Positions 39,280 through 54,378 are shown, numbered from the stretch's first letter. The stretch is DNA of 64,000 nt from Domibacillus epiphyticus (GCF_001975785.1 NZ_MSFI01000006.1:1-64000); one strand, 5' to 3'. The notes: a model not told the origin generated them from the letters alone. Made by a program: numbers and translations.

Positions 39280-41016
39280 ATGCCTGATGGAAAATATAGA
39301 TGGAAAAATAAACAGCTGCGTGAACAAATCGCAGTTATTGAAAATAAAAAAGCACCGACTCTTGTACTGAAAAATGCCCGGTATTTACACTCTGCTCTGA
39401 AACGCTGGATGACCGGAAACATATGGGTGTATGAGGATCGGATTGTATATATAGGCGATAACATGCCGGTTTCAGCTGGTGAAATTTACGATTGTTCAGG
39501 CAAAACGGTTGTACCAGGCTACATTGAACCGCATGTACATCCATTTTTGCTCTACAATCCAAAGACGTTTGCAGAATATGCATCTCAGAGAGGCACGACA
39601 ACCTTTATTAATGATAACTTAATGATGCTTTTGGCTCTTCAAAAAAAGAAAGCGTTTTCGTTAATCGAAGAACTAAACCGTCTGCCGGTTTCAATGTATT
39701 GGTGGTGCCGGTATGATGCACAGACAGAGCCTGATAATGAAGATGACATTTTTGCAAATGGAACAATTAATTCATGGCTGGAGCATGATAGTGTGATTCA
39801 AGGCGGTGAATTAACTGGCTGGCCGAAGCTTTTAGACGGCGATGATATGATGTTGTACTGGATGCAGGAAACAAGAGGAATGAAAAAACGGATTGAAGGC
39901 CATTTTCCAGGTGCTTCTGAAAAAACATTAATGAAAATGACGCTGTTAGGCGCAGACGGAGATCATGAGTCAATGAGCGGTCAAGATGTTCTCAAACGAC
40001 TTATGAATGGGATGATGGTAACACTGCGCCATTCATCCATTCGACCGGATCTGGAGAAACTGTTGACGGAAATGAAAGAACTGGACCTTGATCAATACGA
40101 TATGATGATGTTCACGACAGATGGTCCGTCTCCGTCTTTTTGCGAAGAGGGCATTACGGACAGAATGATACAGATCGCCATCAATCACGGTGTGCCGCCA
40201 ATAGATGCGTATCATATGGCGTCTTACAATGCAGCACGTTATTATCGGATGGAACATTTGCATGGCATGATTGCACCGGGACGTCTGGCAAGTGTCAATA
40301 TTTTAATAGATGAATTTCATCCAACCCCAGAAGCGGTTCTGGCAAATGGAATTTGGGTCAAGAAAAGCGGAATGGAAGCCGCTCCTTTTATGGACGTGCA
40401 GTGGCAGCAGTTCGGCCATATGAAAATGCGTTTCGATTGGGAACTGACTGAAGATGATCTGCAGTTTTCGATGCCTTTCGGTATAGAAATGGTGAACAAT
40501 GTTATTACGAAGCCATGTAACGTGATTAAAGACATGGCGGGTGAACATTTTTATATGGATGAAGATCAAAATTATCTTGTGCTCCTTGATTATCAAGGAA
40601 AGTGGCGTGTCAATACGACAATAAAAGGTTTTGCAAATAACGTACAGGGCTTTGCCTCTTCCTTTTCGAGCACCGAGGATATAGTGTTAATCGGTTCATC
40701 AAAAGAAGAAATGAAACGCGCGTTTGACCGAATGCAGGAAATTGGCGGCGGAATTGTCTTATCAGAAAATGGGAGAATTATACACGAGATACCTCTTGCT
40801 TTATCTGGAATTATGTCGGATCAGCCTTTTGAAACGGTGATTGAACAGGAACGGACATTGAAGAAACTGCTTACTGAACGAGGGTATCCTTTTGATGATC
40901 CCATTTATTCGTTATTATTTTTAACATCGACACATTTACCGTATATTAGACTTACATCGCAGGGCATGTACGACGTTATGAAGAAAACGGTACTCTTTCC
41001 GACGATAATGCGTTAA
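39280..41016 (+). CDS. yerA: amidohydrolase, adenine deaminase-like (YerA-like)
   Basis: Metal-dependent hydrolase of the adenine deaminase family, 578 residues; B. subtilis YerA is its likely counterpart. The first metal-binding motif reads GYIEPHVHPF, and FTTDGPSPSF carries the later aspartate region. A real adenine deaminase would turn adenine into hypoxanthine, which fits a place beside the purine operon, but activity of this paralogue type is not established. The ATG at 39280 gives a WKNK-containing N terminus like YerA and follows GAGAGGGA; the open frame from 39244 is less likely. Confidence 0.85.
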   Translation: MPDGKYRWKNKQLREQIAVIENKKAPTLVLKNARYLHSALKRWMTGNIWVYEDRIVYIGDNMPVSAGEIYDCSGKTVVPGYIEPHVHPFLLYNPKTFAEYASQRGTTTFINDNLMMLLALQKKKAFSLIEELNRLPVSMYWWCRYDAQTEPDNEDDIFANGTINSWLEHDSVIQGGELTGWPKLLDGDDMMLYWMQETRGMKKRIEGHFPGASEKTLMKMTLLGADGDHESMSGQDVLKRLMNGMMVTLRHSSIRPDLEKLLTEMKELDLDQYDMMMFTTDGPSPSFCEEGITDRMIQIAINHGVPPIDAYHMASYNAARYYRMEHLHGMIAPGRLASVNILIDEFHPTPEAVLANGIWVKKSGMEAAPFMDVQWQQFGHMKMRFDWELTEDDLQFSMPFGIEMVNNVITKPCNVIKDMAGEHFYMDEDQNYLVLLDYQGKWRVNTTIKGFANNVQGFASSFSSTEDIVLIGSSKEEMKRAFDRMQEIGGGIVLSENGRIIHEIPLALSGIMSDQPFETVIEQERTLKKLLTERGYPFDDPIYSLLFLTSTHLPYIRLTSQGMYDVMKKTVLFPTIMR

Positions 41017-41051
41017 AATAGTAAAGTGAAAACTGTTTTCGGAGTGTCGAT

Positions 41052-42026
41052 ATGAGAAAAAAATGGATTGCAGTCGTTGCAGCGGCTGTATTGCTTGGCG
41101 GTTGTGCAAGTTCGCAGCCAGTTCATAATAATAAACAAATGAAAACAAGTCCGCTTACCGGTTTAGAAAAGAATAATGTAGATCGCCGTGCGGTGGCAGT
41201 TGTCATCAGCAATCATCCCGAAGCGCGTCCGCAAACGGCGCTGGAAGATGCGGATCTTGTGTATGAAATGTTGACGGAAGGCAATATAACACGTTTTCTT
41301 GCTATATATCAAAGTGAATATCCGGAAATTGCTGGTCCGGTTCGCAGTGCACGAGATTATTTTGTCGAATTGTCTTCAGGTTACGATGCGTTATTTTTGG
41401 CACACGGCTATAGCCCGGAAGCAAAAGAGATGCTTTTTTCCGGCAGCATAGACCAACTAAATGGGATACAGCACGATGGAGATATATTTAAACGGGATCG
41501 TGCCCGCAAAGCGCCTCATAACTCTTATGTGTATTTTGAAGAAGCGCTTGAAGCGGCTGAAAAGAAGGAATATAAGATGGATTCTGCTCCATCAAGGATA
41601 ACATTTTTATCAAAAGAGGATGAGTCATCTTTGAGTGGAGAGCCTGCTTCAAACGTTGTTGTACGCTCTTCCAAAAATGAGTTGTTCGATGCAGCGTATG
41701 AGTTTGACGGTGAATCGTATATACGCAAGATCGACGGAGTTGAATTGACCGCTCAAAATATATTTGTTGTGGAAGCGGATCATCGTGTTGTTGATGGAAA
41801 AGGCCGTCTTGATATTGATTTGACATCAGGGGGAGATGCCTTTTTAATTCAAAATGGCGTAATGAATATGGTGAAATGGCAAAATCAAAACGGACGAATT
41901 ATACCGTACACAGAAAAAGGTGCAGCATTTACACCGGGAAGAACGTGGATCCATGTTGTACCTGCTTCTAGAGGGCTGAATAAAGCAGTGGATGTAGAAA
42001 ATGAGGGTGAAGGGAATGGAAGCTGA
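41052..42026 (+). CDS. yerB: DUF3048 lipoprotein, YerB-like
   Basis: A 324-residue secreted lipoprotein. The signal peptide ends in lipobox LLGGC, with C18 predicted to be lipidated, followed by an Asn/Lys-rich linker and the DUF3048 domain (NHPEARPQTALEDADLVYEM and AGPVRSARDYFVELSSGYDA). It matches B. subtilis YerB in sequence and position. The function is unknown. GGAGTGTCG precedes the ATG. The 3' end is two bases from yerC, indicating co-transcription. Confidence 0.9.
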   Translation: MRKKWIAVVAAAVLLGGCASSQPVHNNKQMKTSPLTGLEKNNVDRRAVAVVISNHPEARPQTALEDADLVYEMLTEGNITRFLAIYQSEYPEIAGPVRSARDYFVELSSGYDALFLAHGYSPEAKEMLFSGSIDQLNGIQHDGDIFKRDRARKAPHNSYVYFEEALEAAEKKEYKMDSAPSRITFLSKEDESSLSGEPASNVVVRSSKNELFDAAYEFDGESYIRKIDGVELTAQNIFVVEADHRVVDGKGRLDIDLTSGGDAFLIQNGVMNMVKWQNQNGRIIPYTEKGAAFTPGRTWIHVVPASRGLNKAVDVENEGEGNGS

Positions 42027-42028
42027 TC

Positions 42029-42328
42029 ATGCAGATAGATAAACTAAGGGGAAAAGAGCTTGACCAGCTGTTTCAAGCAGTTCTATCTCTTCGGGATATG
42101 GAAGAATGCTATCGTTTTTTTGACGATCTGTGCACAGTTAATGAAATTCAATCACTTGCACAGCGTTTAGAAGTGGCGCGTATGCTTCAGGAAGGGAAAA
42201 CGTATCATAAAATTGAAACGGAAACGGGGGCCTCAACGGCAACGATTTCACGTGTAAAACGCTGCTTGAACTACGGCAACGACGGATACGAATTTGTATT
42301 AAAACGAGTTCATGGAAAAGAAGAATGA
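42029..42328 (+). CDS. yerC: TrpR-like/YerC-YecD family protein
   Basis: A 99-residue helical protein of the TrpR-like YerC/YecD family. The helix-turn-helix is visible as LAQRLEVARMLQEGKTYHKIETETGASTATISRVKRCL (about residues 39-76; key residues A-T-I-S-R-V). It probably binds DNA, but the targets are unknown. It follows yerB closely and is closed by a terminator. Confidence 0.88.
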   Translation: MQIDKLRGKELDQLFQAVLSLRDMEECYRFFDDLCTVNEIQSLAQRLEVARMLQEGKTYHKIETETGASTATISRVKRCLNYGNDGYEFVLKRVHGKEE

Positions 42329-42333
42329 TGTGG

Positions 42334-42362
42334 AAGCTGTCTCGATTAGGGACAGCTTTTCT
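42334..42362 (+). terminator. terminator after yerC
   Basis: AAGCTGTC pairs with GACAGCTT around TCGATTAGG, followed by TTTCTT, a somewhat weak tail. Confidence 0.7.
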
Positions 42363-42478
42363 TGTGTGCAAAAGAAGGATGTAAGAACGGTTCTCACAAC
42401 CGTTTCGAATAGCAGGCGAACTATGCATTTCGATGTTATAATAGGGAGTTGTAACTGAATGATTGGAGGTTTCCACGC

Positions 42479-43177
42479 ATGTATGATGTTCGTGAGTGGC
42501 GGCATGTGTTTAAATTAGACCCTAATAAAGAGATTGATGATGAGCTGCTTGAGCGCGTGTGCGAGTCCAATACCGATGCGGTTGTGGTCGGCGGATCAGA
42601 TGGAGTGACGCTTGAGAATGTGCTTGATTTACTGGTTCGTGTGCGCCGTTATCCAGTGCCATGTGTGCTGGAAGTGTCATCTATTGAGATGGTGACACCG
42701 GGCTTTGATTTATATTTTATTCCGACTGTTTTAAACAGTACAGATTCAAACTGGATTACCGGACTTCATTTTGAAGCAATGAAAGAATACGGCGAGCTGA
42801 TGAATCCGGACGAATTGATCGTAGAAGGCTACTGTATTGCAAATCCAGACAGCAAAGCGGCAATATTAACGCAGGCCAAGAAGGAACTCGATACGGAAGA
42901 CATAGCAGCATATGCCCGGATGACCGGTCATTTGTTAAAACTGCCGGTTTTTTATCTTGAATACAGCGGCATGTACGGAGATATTACGGCGGTTCAAAAG
43001 ACGGCGGATATTTTACGTGACACAAATACAACGTTCATTTACGGAGGCGGAATCCGTACAGCAGAACAGGCGGAAGAAATTGGACAGTATGCCGATGTGA
43101 TCGTCGTCGGAAATTCCATTTATGATATGCCGGAAGAAGCGTTAAAAACCGTCGAGGCGGTCAAAAATAATGTATAA
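42479..43177 (+). CDS. pcrB: heptaprenylglyceryl phosphate synthase PcrB
   Basis: TIM-barrel prenyltransferase that attaches heptaprenyl diphosphate to sn-glycerol-1-phosphate, producing an archaeal-type ether lipid precursor in Bacillales. The 232-residue protein has [14 protein letters not shown] (about residues 36-49), [11 protein letters not shown], and the phosphate-binding [15 protein letters not shown] near the C terminus. TGGAGG precedes the ATG. A TATAAT with an extended TG motif (42434-42442) probably provides the promoter. It precedes pcrA and ligA as in B. subtilis. Confidence 0.95.
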   Translation: MYDVREWRHVFKLDPNKEIDDELLERVCESNTDAVVVGGSDGVTLENVLDLLVRVRRYPVPCVLEVSSIEMVTPGFDLYFIPTVLNSTDSNWITGLHFEAMKEYGELMNPDELIVEGYCIANPDSKAAILTQAKKELDTEDIAAYARMTGHLLKLPVFYLEYSGMYGDITAVQKTADILRDTNTTFIYGGGIRTAEQAEEIGQYADVIVVGNSIYDMPEEALKTVEAVKNNV

Positions 43178-43209
43178 TAAGAACAAACGTTTTGAATGGT
43201 GGTGGCAGC

Positions 43210-47426
<4,217 letters not shown>

Positions 47427-47439
47427 GAGGTGGCTTTTT

Positions 47440-48609
47440 TTGAAAAGAAAATGGTTTCTGTTGGCAGTGTCCATTGTATTGCTCTTAACAGGATGTGCAC
47501 CTGCTCTGCAAAAAGATGATGAAGTCACGCAGGAAAATGGTGATGAGCAGACCGCGGTCATTCCAAGCTATCAAATTTCTGAAAACTATTACCGGACAAT
47601 CGTACCGTTTGAACCGGGAAAAGCGCGCGGAATGGTCGTATCAAATTTGAACACACGGTTTGACATTATTGAATTTGAAACAGGATTAATGAGAATTGCT
47701 CAGGAGAATTTTTCTCCTGACGATCATTTTTTTCAAGAGGGACAAGTCCTTGAAAAAGATGTTGTCCGATCATGGATGCGCCGTAAATATACAGATGCTC
47801 AGCTGAAAGAAAATGAATTGACACCAGAAGAAAACCTTGGATTGAATCCGGTTGATAACGGAAAAGGTTCCGTAGATGAACGAAATGAGCGGGCTCCTAT
47901 TTACCTTGCGCATATTATGGAGCATAATTATTTAACAAAAAAAGACGATAATTCCCTGCAGCTTGACGGTGTAGTGATTGGGCTGGCATTGAATTCGGTT
48001 CATTATTATCAGCGTGAACAATATGGCGCGCAGTACGAATTTACGATACCGGATGAGACGATTGAAGAAGAAGGCAAAAAAATTGCTGATCAGGTTGCGT
48101 CACGTCTCCGGGCAATGGATAAAACAAAAGACATACCGATCACCATCGCTTTATTTAAACAAGCGCCTCAAAACTCTGTTGTTGCCGGCAATTTTATTGC
48201 CTATACGCATCTAGATGCGGGTGATCAAGAGGTGAATGACTGGAAAAACTTAGATGAAGAGTATGTGCTTTTCCCATCGGCGGCTGCTGAAGAAGCACAC
48301 CGTGAAGACGCAACCTATTTCTTGAATTTTAAACAGGACGTTGAGGAGTATTTTAATAATTTCAATGGAGTTGTCGGCAGGGCACTATACAGTGGCGGCG
48401 AATTATCCAGCTTGAAAATTGAAATCCCGATTCAGTTTTATGGAAAAGCGGAAGCGATTGGTTTTACGCAGTTTGTGACCGGACTTGTCATGGAGCATTT
48501 CCCTGCTTATGTGCCGATTGAAGTAAGCATAACATCAACGAGTGGAACAGAAGCGCTTATTGTAAAAGAAGCCAATGCGGAAGAACCGTTCGTTCATATT
48601 TACGAATAA
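47440..48609 (+). CDS. yerH: CamS-like lipoprotein (YerH-like)
   Basis: A 389-residue lipoprotein of the CamS sex-pheromone family. The signal peptide carries lipobox LLTGC (C19), followed by an acidic linker and the CamS domain. The staphylococcal and enterococcal relatives release peptides from their signal sequence that can act as plasmid pheromones; whether this one does is unknown. The TTG at 47440 follows AAGAGGTGG at the right distance and gives a proper signal peptide, unlike the longer open frame starting inside ligA. It is the last gene of the pcrB-pcrA-ligA-yerH unit. Confidence 0.9.
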   Translation: MKRKWFLLAVSIVLLLTGCAPALQKDDEVTQENGDEQTAVIPSYQISENYYRTIVPFEPGKARGMVVSNLNTRFDIIEFETGLMRIAQENFSPDDHFFQEGQVLEKDVVRSWMRRKYTDAQLKENELTPEENLGLNPVDNGKGSVDERNERAPIYLAHIMEHNYLTKKDDNSLQLDGVVIGLALNSVHYYQREQYGAQYEFTIPDETIEEEGKKIADQVASRLRAMDKTKDIPITIALFKQAPQNSVVAGNFIAYTHLDAGDQEVNDWKNLDEEYVLFPSAAAEEAHREDATYFLNFKQDVEEYFNNFNGVVGRALYSGGELSSLKIEIPIQFYGKAEAIGFTQFVTGLVMEHFPAYVPIEVSITSTSGTEALIVKEANAEEPFVHIYE

Positions 48610-48613
48610 GGAA

Positions 48614-48653
48614 AGCCTGATTTGATCAGCAACGATCAAATCAGGCTCTTTTT
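48614..48653 (+). terminator. terminator after yerH
   Basis: A perfect 14-bp stem (AGCCTGATTTGATC/GATCAAATCAGGCT), loop AGCAAC, ends in CTTTTT. Confidence 0.92.
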
Positions 48654-48730
48654 ATTTACCTAAACAAAGAAAGTTGCATAAGGGCAATTTTTCGCATACA
48701 ATATTAAAAAAAGAAAAAAGGATGGTGTGT

Positions 48731-49540
48731 ATGGACGGAAATGTCTTGCTGGCACTGGGTTTAACACTTTTTGCAGGTTTAGCAACGGGTATTGGCAGTG
48801 CACTTGCGTTTTTCACATCTCGTACAAATACAAAGTTTCTTGCCTGGTCGCTCGGGTTTTCAGCAGGGGTCATGATTTATGTTTCGATGATCGAAATCTT
48901 TGTGAAAGCGAAAGATTCCCTTGTCAGCGAGCAAGGGGAGACAACAGGATATTGGATGACGGTGATCGGATTTTTTGCGGGGATGGCCGTTATTGCTTTA
49001 ATTGATAAATTTATCCCCACTGCAGGAAATCCTCATGAAATTAAAACGGTAGAGGAATTTCATAAGGAACCAACACAAGAGGATCTCGAACGATTGAAAA
49101 AAATGGGGATTTTCACTGCTTTGGCGATTGCCATTCATAACTTTCCGGAAGGGATCGCGACGTTTGCTTCTGCGATACAAGATCCGAGTCTGGGGATAGC
49201 CATTGCCATTGCTGTTGCTATTCATAATATCCCCGAAGGCATTGCTGTTGCGGTACCGTTATATTTTGCAACAGGAAACCGGAAAAAAGCGTTTAAATGG
49301 TCATTTTTATCGGGGCTTTCTGAACCGGTCGGGGCAATCGTTGCCTGGCTCATTTTAATGCCATATTTAACAGATACAATGTTTGGGATCATTTTTGCGG
49401 CTGTAGCAGGAATTATGGTATTTATTTCACTTGATGAACTTCTGCCGGCCGCCCAAAAATATGATCAGACGCATCTTGCTATTTACGGCGTTGTCTCAGG
49501 CATGATCGTCATGGCACTTAGCTTATTGTTATTAATGTAA
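48731..49540 (+). CDS. zupT: ZIP-family zinc transporter ZupT
   Basis: Membrane metal importer of the ZIP family. The 269-residue protein has about eight helices and the two metal-site helices expected in Zup[13 protein letters not shown] and [14 protein letters not shown], with conserved His, Asn, Pro and Glu. A charged cytosolic loop, [17 protein letters not shown], precedes the first. The ATG at 48731 follows AAAAAAGGATGG; the frame is open from 48674 but lacks a better start. Zinc is the likely substrate, though ZupT proteins can take other divalent metals. It is flanked by terminators and so probably transcribed alone. Confidence 0.92.
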   Translation: MDGNVLLALGLTLFAGLATGIGSALAFFTSRTNTKFLAWSLGFSAGVMIYVSMIEIFVKAKDSLVSEQGETTGYWMTVIGFFAGMAVIALIDKFIPTAGNPHEIKTVEEFHKEPTQEDLERLKKMGIFTALAIAIHNFPEGIATFASAIQDPSLGIAIAIAVAIHNIPEGIAVAVPLYFATGNRKKAFKWSFLSGLSEPVGAIVAWLILMPYLTDTMFGIIFAAVAGIMVFISLDELLPAAQKYDQTHLAIYGVVSGMIVMALSLLLLM

Positions 49541-49550
49541 AAGGATGATG

Positions 49551-49583
49551 CACCATAACCTTAATGGTTTTGGTGTTTTTTTT
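49551..49583 (+). terminator. zupT terminator
   Basis: CACCATAACC (49551-49560) pairs with GGTTTTGGTG (49566-49575) with one mismatch, followed by eight or more T residues. Confidence 0.8.
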
Positions 49584-49613
49584 GTAAATAAAAACTTTTT
49601 CGAAAAAAAGGGG

Positions 49614-49662
49614 TTGGCAAACTTTTCTTACTGTTATATAATACAAATTGTAAACAATAACT
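49614..49662 (+). promoter_or_regulatory. aceA promoter with cre-like sequence
   Basis: TTGGCA (49614-49619), a 17-base spacer and a perfect TATAAT (49637-49642) make a strong promoter. TGTAAACAATAACT (49649-49662), at the expected transcription start, matches the CcpA cre consensus TGWAARCGYTWNCW except at the central two positions. That would suit glucose repression of isocitrate lyase but is only a candidate. Confidence 0.6.
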
Positions 49663-49688
49663 GTTTTATAACAAAGGGGATGTGTAAA

Positions 49689-50978
49689 ATGGGGAATACG
49701 ACGGAGCAACGTGTACAGCAATTGAAGCAGGAGTGGGCAAACGAATCACGCTGGAGAGGGATTGAGCGTCCATATACGGCGGAAGAAGTTATCAAACTTC
49801 GCGGTTCAATGGATATTGAACACACGCTTGCAAAACGCGGTGCGGAAAAATTATGGAACTTCGTGAATACAGAAGATTTCATTAATGCACTCGGAGCACT
49901 TACCGGAAACCAGGCTGTACAGCAAGTCAAAGCCGGTTTGAAAGCGATTTATTTGAGCGGCTGGCAAGTAGCGGCTGATGCGAACCTTTCAGGCAACATG
50001 TATCCGGATCAAAGTTTATACCCGGCAAACAGCGTACCAAACGTTGTAAAGCGCATTAACCAGGCCTTGCAGCGTGCAGACCAGATTGCCCACATGGAAG
50101 GCGATGATTCAATTGACTACTTCGCGCCAATCGTAGCAGATGCTGAAGCTGGTTTTGGGGGACAGCTGAATGTATTTGAGCTGATGAAAGGCATGATTGA
50201 AGCAGGCGCGGCAGGTGTTCACTTTGAGGATCAGCTTTCTTCTGAAAAAAAATGCGGACATCTTGGCGGGAAAGTATTGCTTCCTACACAGACAGCGGTT
50301 CGCAACTTAATTGCCGCACGTCTTGCAGCAGATGTTATGGGAACATCAACAATCCTAATTGCACGTACAGATGCGGATGCAGCGGACTTGATTACGAGCG
50401 ATATCGATCCGACTGATGCCCCGTTCATTACAGGCGAACGCACGTCAGAAGGCTTTTTCCGGACAAAATCAGGCCTTGACCAGGCGATTGCACGCGGTTT
50501 GGCGTATGCTCCTTATGCGGATATGATCTGGTGCGAAACATCCGAGCCGAATTTGGAGGACGCACAGCGATTTGCGGATGCAATTCATGAAAAATTCCCG
50601 GGCAAACTGCTTGCATACAACTGCTCGCCATCGTTTAACTGGAAAGCGAAACTTGATGATGAAACAATCGAGAAATACCAAGTGGAACTTGGCAAGATGG
50701 GTTACAAATTCCAGTTCGTTACACTTGCAGGCTTCCATACATTAAATTACAGTATGTTCCAGCTTGCGAACGGATATAAAGATCGTGGAATGGGCGCATA
50801 CTCTGAACTTCAGCAAGCGGAATTTGCAGCTGAAAAAGACGGCTACACAGCAACGCGCCATCAGCGTGAAGTAGGTACTGGCTACTTTGATGCTGTATCA
50901 ATGGCTGTAACAAGCGGACAGTCTTCTACAACTGCATTGAAAGGCTCAACAGAAGAAGCGCAATTCCAGACAAACTGA
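49689..50978 (+). CDS. aceA: isocitrate lyase AceA
   Basis: Splits isocitrate into glyoxylate and succinate, the first glyoxylate-shunt step. The 429-residue protein has the active-site signature [11 protein letters not shown] (catalytic C189) and [26 protein letters not shown] and the flexible-loop region YNCSPSFNW. The ATG at 49689 follows AAAGGGGA; the open frame from 49545 includes the promoter and cannot be coding. The partner malate synthase gene (aceB), often adjacent in Bacillus, is missing on both sides. As I recall, B. subtilis lacks this gene, so it looks like an insertion between yerH and gatC. Confidence 0.95.
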   Translation: MGNTTEQRVQQLKQEWANESRWRGIERPYTAEEVIKLRGSMDIEHTLAKRGAEKLWNFVNTEDFINALGALTGNQAVQQVKAGLKAIYLSGWQVAADANLSGNMYPDQSLYPANSVPNVVKRINQALQRADQIAHMEGDDSIDYFAPIVADAEAGFGGQLNVFELMKGMIEAGAAGVHFEDQLSSEKKCGHLGGKVLLPTQTAVRNLIAARLAADVMGTSTILIARTDADAADLITSDIDPTDAPFITGERTSEGFFRTKSGLDQAIARGLAYAPYADMIWCETSEPNLEDAQRFADAIHEKFPGKLLAYNCSPSFNWKAKLDDETIEKYQVELGKMGYKFQFVTLAGFHTLNYSMFQLANGYKDRGMGAYSELQQAEFAAEKDGYTATRHQREVGTGYFDAVSMAVTSGQSSTTALKGSTEEAQFQTN

Positions 50979-51034
50979 TTTTTATCCGAACAAAGGGGTC
51001 TGTGTTACATTGGGGGATGTAAAATAGATTCGTG

Positions 51035-51068
51035 AGACCGTCTTCACTTTTGAGGACGGTCTTTCTTA
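51035..51068 (+). terminator. aceA terminator
   Basis: AGACCGTCTTCA (51035-51046) pairs with TGAGGACGGTCT (51051-51062), followed by TTCTTATT. Confidence 0.85.
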
Positions 51069-51150
51069 TTGTCCACGAAGGCGTAAATCGTGGTAAAATA
51101 AACTTTGTGCAATTAAAAGAATGCCAAAATTTTTACGGAGGTGGATTCCA

Positions 51151-51441
51151 TTGACGAGAATTTCTGAAGAGCAAGTACGACATGTCGCGCATTTGGCACG
51201 TCTTGCCGTCACGGATGAAGAAGTGCATAAATTTACAGAACAGCTCGATGCAATTATTACGTTTGCGGAGCAGCTGAATGAACTTGATACATCAAACGTG
51301 AAACCAACTTCACACGTTTTAGATATGAAAAATGTGCTGCGCGAGGACAAATCGGCACCGGGTCTTGACCGGGAAGAAGTATTGAAAAATGCACCAGATC
51401 AGCAGGACGGACAAATCCGTGTACCGTCCATTATTGAGTAA
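51151..51441 (+). CDS. gatC: aspartyl/glutamyl-tRNA amidotransferase subunit C
   Basis: Small subunit of the GatCAB complex, which converts misacylated Glu-tRNA(Gln) and Asp-tRNA(Asn) to the correct amides; it stabilises GatA. The 96-residue protein has [19 protein letters not shown] and ends RVPSIIE, like B. subtilis GatC. The start is TTG at 51151, six bases after GGAGGTGG; an ATG at 51121 lies upstream of this ribosome binding site and is unlikely. Confidence 0.95.
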   Translation: MTRISEEQVRHVAHLARLAVTDEEVHKFTEQLDAIITFAEQLNELDTSNVKPTSHVLDMKNVLREDKSAPGLDREEVLKNAPDQQDGQIRVPSIIE

Positions 51442-51453
51442 GGAGGAGAGACA

Positions 51454-52899
51454 GTGTCATTATTTGATCATAAACTGAACGAGATTCAGTCAATGTTACA
51501 TAAAAAAGAAATCACGATCCCCGACCTTGTTGACGAATCGTTTAAACGAATCGCGGCAGTAGACGGTGATGTGCAGGCATTTTTAACACTGGACGAAGAA
51601 AATGCACGTAAACAGGCAGAAGAACTGCAGAAATCCGGCAAAACAGGTATTTTAAACGGTGTGCCGATTGGCGTGAAAGATAATATTGTAACAAAAGGAA
51701 TCCGCACAACAGCGGCCAGCCAAATTCTTCATAACTTTGACCCGATCTATGATGCAACGGTGGTAAATAAACTGCGCGAAGCAGGAACGATTACAGTCGG
51801 CAAGTTAAATATGGATGAATTTGCTATGGGTTCTTCCACTGAAAACTCAAGCTATCAAAAAACACGCAATCCTTGGAATTTAGACCGAGTACCAGGTGGA
51901 TCATCAGGCGGTTCTGCAGCGGCAGTTGCAGTAGGTGAAGTGCCATTTTCACTCGGTTCAGATACAGGCGGATCTATTCGCCAGCCGGCTTCATTTTGTG
52001 GCGTAGTCGGTCTAAAACCAACGTATGGCCGTGTATCGCGCTTTGGTTTGATCGCGTTCGCCTCATCACTTGACCAAATCGGTCCAATAACACGTAACGT
52101 AGAAGACAATGCGCATTTGCTTGAAGCGATTGTCGGCGTAGATCCGCACGATTCAACATCTGCAAATGTTCCTGGCGAATCATTTGCAGGGAACTTAACA
52201 GGGGATGTAAAAGGTCTTCGTATCGCTGTTCCAAAAGAATACCTCGGCGAAGGGGTTTCAGAAGAAGTAAAACAGTCTGTTTTAGCAGCGCTTAAAGTGC
52301 TTGAAGGGCTTGGCGCAACGTGGGAAGAAGTCTCTCTTCCTCACTCTAAATATGGCGTTGCGACTTACTATTTACTTGCCTCATCAGAAGCGTCATCGAA
52401 CCTGGCGCGTTTTGACGGCATCCGCTACGGCTACCGTGCAGAAAATGCGGAGAATTTAATCGATTTATACAAAAAAACGCGTGCTGAAGGCTTTGGAGAT
52501 GAAGTGAAACGCCGTATTATGCTCGGTACATTCGCACTTAGCTCCGGCTATTATGATGCGTATTACAAAAAAGCGCAGCAAGTCCGCACACTTATTAAAA
52601 AGGATTTTGAAGACGTCTTTGAAAGCTATGATGTCATTATCGGACCAACAACACCGACACCAGCGTTTAAAATCGGCGAGATCATCGACGATCCGCTCAC
52701 AATGTATGCGAACGACATTTTAACTATCCCGGTAAACCTGGCAGGGGTACCAGGAATTTCTGTTCCATGTGGATTCTCGGATGGCATGCCGCTTGGACTC
52801 CAAATTATCGGCCGTCATTTTGATGAAAAAACAGTATATCGTGTTGCACATGCGTACGAGCAGGCAACAGATTTTCATAAAGAAAAACCAGCACTGTAA
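51454..52899 (+). CDS. gatA: aspartyl/glutamyl-tRNA amidotransferase subunit A
   Basis: Glutaminase subunit of GatCAB, an amidase-signature enzyme of 481 residues. The Ser-cis-Ser-Lys triad is visible: K75 in GVKDN, S150 in [12 protein letters not shown] and S174 in [15 protein letters not shown]. Released ammonia is channelled to GatB. The start is GTG at 51454, after AAGGAGGAG. Twelve bases separate it from gatC and fourteen from gatB. Confidence 0.97.
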   Translation: MSLFDHKLNEIQSMLHKKEITIPDLVDESFKRIAAVDGDVQAFLTLDEENARKQAEELQKSGKTGILNGVPIGVKDNIVTKGIRTTAASQILHNFDPIYDATVVNKLREAGTITVGKLNMDEFAMGSSTENSSYQKTRNPWNLDRVPGGSSGGSAAAVAVGEVPFSLGSDTGGSIRQPASFCGVVGLKPTYGRVSRFGLIAFASSLDQIGPITRNVEDNAHLLEAIVGVDPHDSTSANVPGESFAGNLTGDVKGLRIAVPKEYLGEGVSEEVKQSVLAALKVLEGLGATWEEVSLPHSKYGVATYYLLASSEASSNLARFDGIRYGYRAENAENLIDLYKKTRAEGFGDEVKRRIMLGTFALSSGYYDAYYKKAQQVRTLIKKDFEDVFESYDVIIGPTTPTPAFKIGEIIDDPLTMYANDILTIPVNLAGVPGISVPCGFSDGMPLGLQIIGRHFDEKTVYRVAHAYEQATDFHKEKPAL

Positions 52900-52913
52900 A
52901 GGAGGGCATATAG

Positions 52914-54341
52914 GTGGAATTTGAAACAGTCATTGGACTAGAAGTCCATGTTGAATTAAAAACAAATTCAAAAATCTTTTCATCGGCACCGGCACATTTT
53001 GGTGCGCAGCCGAATACAAACACTACTGTGGTCGATCTCGGGTACCCGGGAGTTTTGCCGGTCATGAACGAACGAGCGGTTGAATATGCGATGAAAGCCG
53101 CAATGGCAATCAACTGTGAGATTGCGGAAGAATCAATCTGGGACAGGAAAAATTATTTTTATCCGGACAATCCAAAAGCGTATCAAGTATCACAAAATGA
53201 TAAGCCAATTGGTGAACATGGCTGGATTGAAATTGAAGTGAACGGCGAAACGAAGCGTATCGGAATTACACGTCTTCATTTAGAAGAGGACGCCGGGAAA
53301 TTAACACATGCCGGCAAACATTCTTTGTGTGATTACAATCGCCAGGGAACACCGCTTGTCGAGATCGTATCAGAGCCGGATATTCGATCACCGGAAGAAG
53401 CATATGCGTTTTTGGAAAAATTAAAGGCGATCATTCAATATACAGAAGTATCAGACTGTAAAATGGAAGAAGGTTCACTTCGTTGTGACGCAAACATTTC
53501 CATCCGTCCATTCGGCCAGAAAGAGTTCGGTACAAGAACCGAGCTGAAAAACTTAAACTCATTTAACTTTGTTAGAAAAGGGCTTGAATATGAAGAAAAA
53601 CGCCAGGCGGAAGTCATTTCATCAGGTGGAAAAGTCGAGCAGGAAACGCGCCGTTTTGATGAATCAACAGGCAAGACACTGCTTATGCGTGTGAAAGAAG
53701 GATCGGATGATTACCGTTACTTCCCGGAACCGGACTTGCTTCCGGTATTCATTGACGAAGAGTGGAAAGAACGCGTCCGTGCTTCAATCCCTGAGCTTCC
53801 TGATGCACGCAAAAAGCGTTACATGGAAGAGCTTGAACTTCCTGCTCATGACGCAAAAGTGCTCACAATGTCAAAAGAAATTGCTGACTTTTTCGAAGCG
53901 ACAGTCGCAGCTGGTGCTGGTGCAAAACAAGCATCAAACTGGCTCATGGGCGAAGTTCCGGCTTATTTAAACGCGGAAGGCAAAGAGCTTTCTGAGACAA
54001 AATTAACGCCTGAAAACTTAGCAGGAATGATTTCTCTTCTTGAAAAAGGAACAATCTCTTCAAAAATCGCGAAAACGGTTTTCAAAGAAATCATTGAAAA
54101 CGGCGGCGATGCAGAAGCAATCGTGAAAGAAAAAGGGCTTGTTCAAATTTCTGATGAATCAGCGCTCTTAAAGTTTGTTAACGATGCGCTTGATGCGAAC
54201 CCACAGTCGATCGCAGACTTTAAAGACGGAAAGAAAAAAGCAATTGGTTTCCTTGTCGGCCAGATTATGAAAGCGTCAAAAGGACAGGCAAACCCGCAAG
54301 CTATCAACAAATTGCTTGCAGAAGAAATTGCAAAAAGATAA
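52914..54341 (+). CDS. gatB: aspartyl/glutamyl-tRNA amidotransferase subunit B
   Basis: Kinase/transamidase subunit of GatCAB. The 475-residue protein has the N-terminal cradle domain ([14 protein letters not shown]), the signature region [15 protein letters not shown] and LHLEEDAGK, and the C-terminal YqeY-like helical tail (about residues 330-475) that binds the tRNA. The start is GTG at 52914 after AAGGAGGG. The operon ends at the terminator at 54344. Confidence 0.97.
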   Translation: MEFETVIGLEVHVELKTNSKIFSSAPAHFGAQPNTNTTVVDLGYPGVLPVMNERAVEYAMKAAMAINCEIAEESIWDRKNYFYPDNPKAYQVSQNDKPIGEHGWIEIEVNGETKRIGITRLHLEEDAGKLTHAGKHSLCDYNRQGTPLVEIVSEPDIRSPEEAYAFLEKLKAIIQYTEVSDCKMEEGSLRCDANISIRPFGQKEFGTRTELKNLNSFNFVRKGLEYEEKRQAEVISSGGKVEQETRRFDESTGKTLLMRVKEGSDDYRYFPEPDLLPVFIDEEWKERVRASIPELPDARKKRYMEELELPAHDAKVLTMSKEIADFFEATVAAGAGAKQASNWLMGEVPAYLNAEGKELSETKLTPENLAGMISLLEKGTISSKIAKTVFKEIIENGGDAEAIVKEKGLVQISDESALLKFVNDALDANPQSIADFKDGKKKAIGFLVGQIMKASKGQANPQAINKLLAEEIAKR

Positions 54342-54343
54342 TG

Positions 54344-54378
54344 AAACTCCGCCGGGCTAATGCCGGCGGTTTTTATTT
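54344..54378 (+). terminator. terminator of gatCAB
   Basis: CCGCCGG (54349-54355) pairs with CCGGCGG (54363-54369), followed by TTTTT. Confidence 0.88.

Noticed and set aside
49545-49688. N-terminal extension of isocitrate lyase
   Set aside because: This part contains a terminator, a -35/-10 promoter and the ribosome binding site, so it cannot be translated as part of the enzyme.
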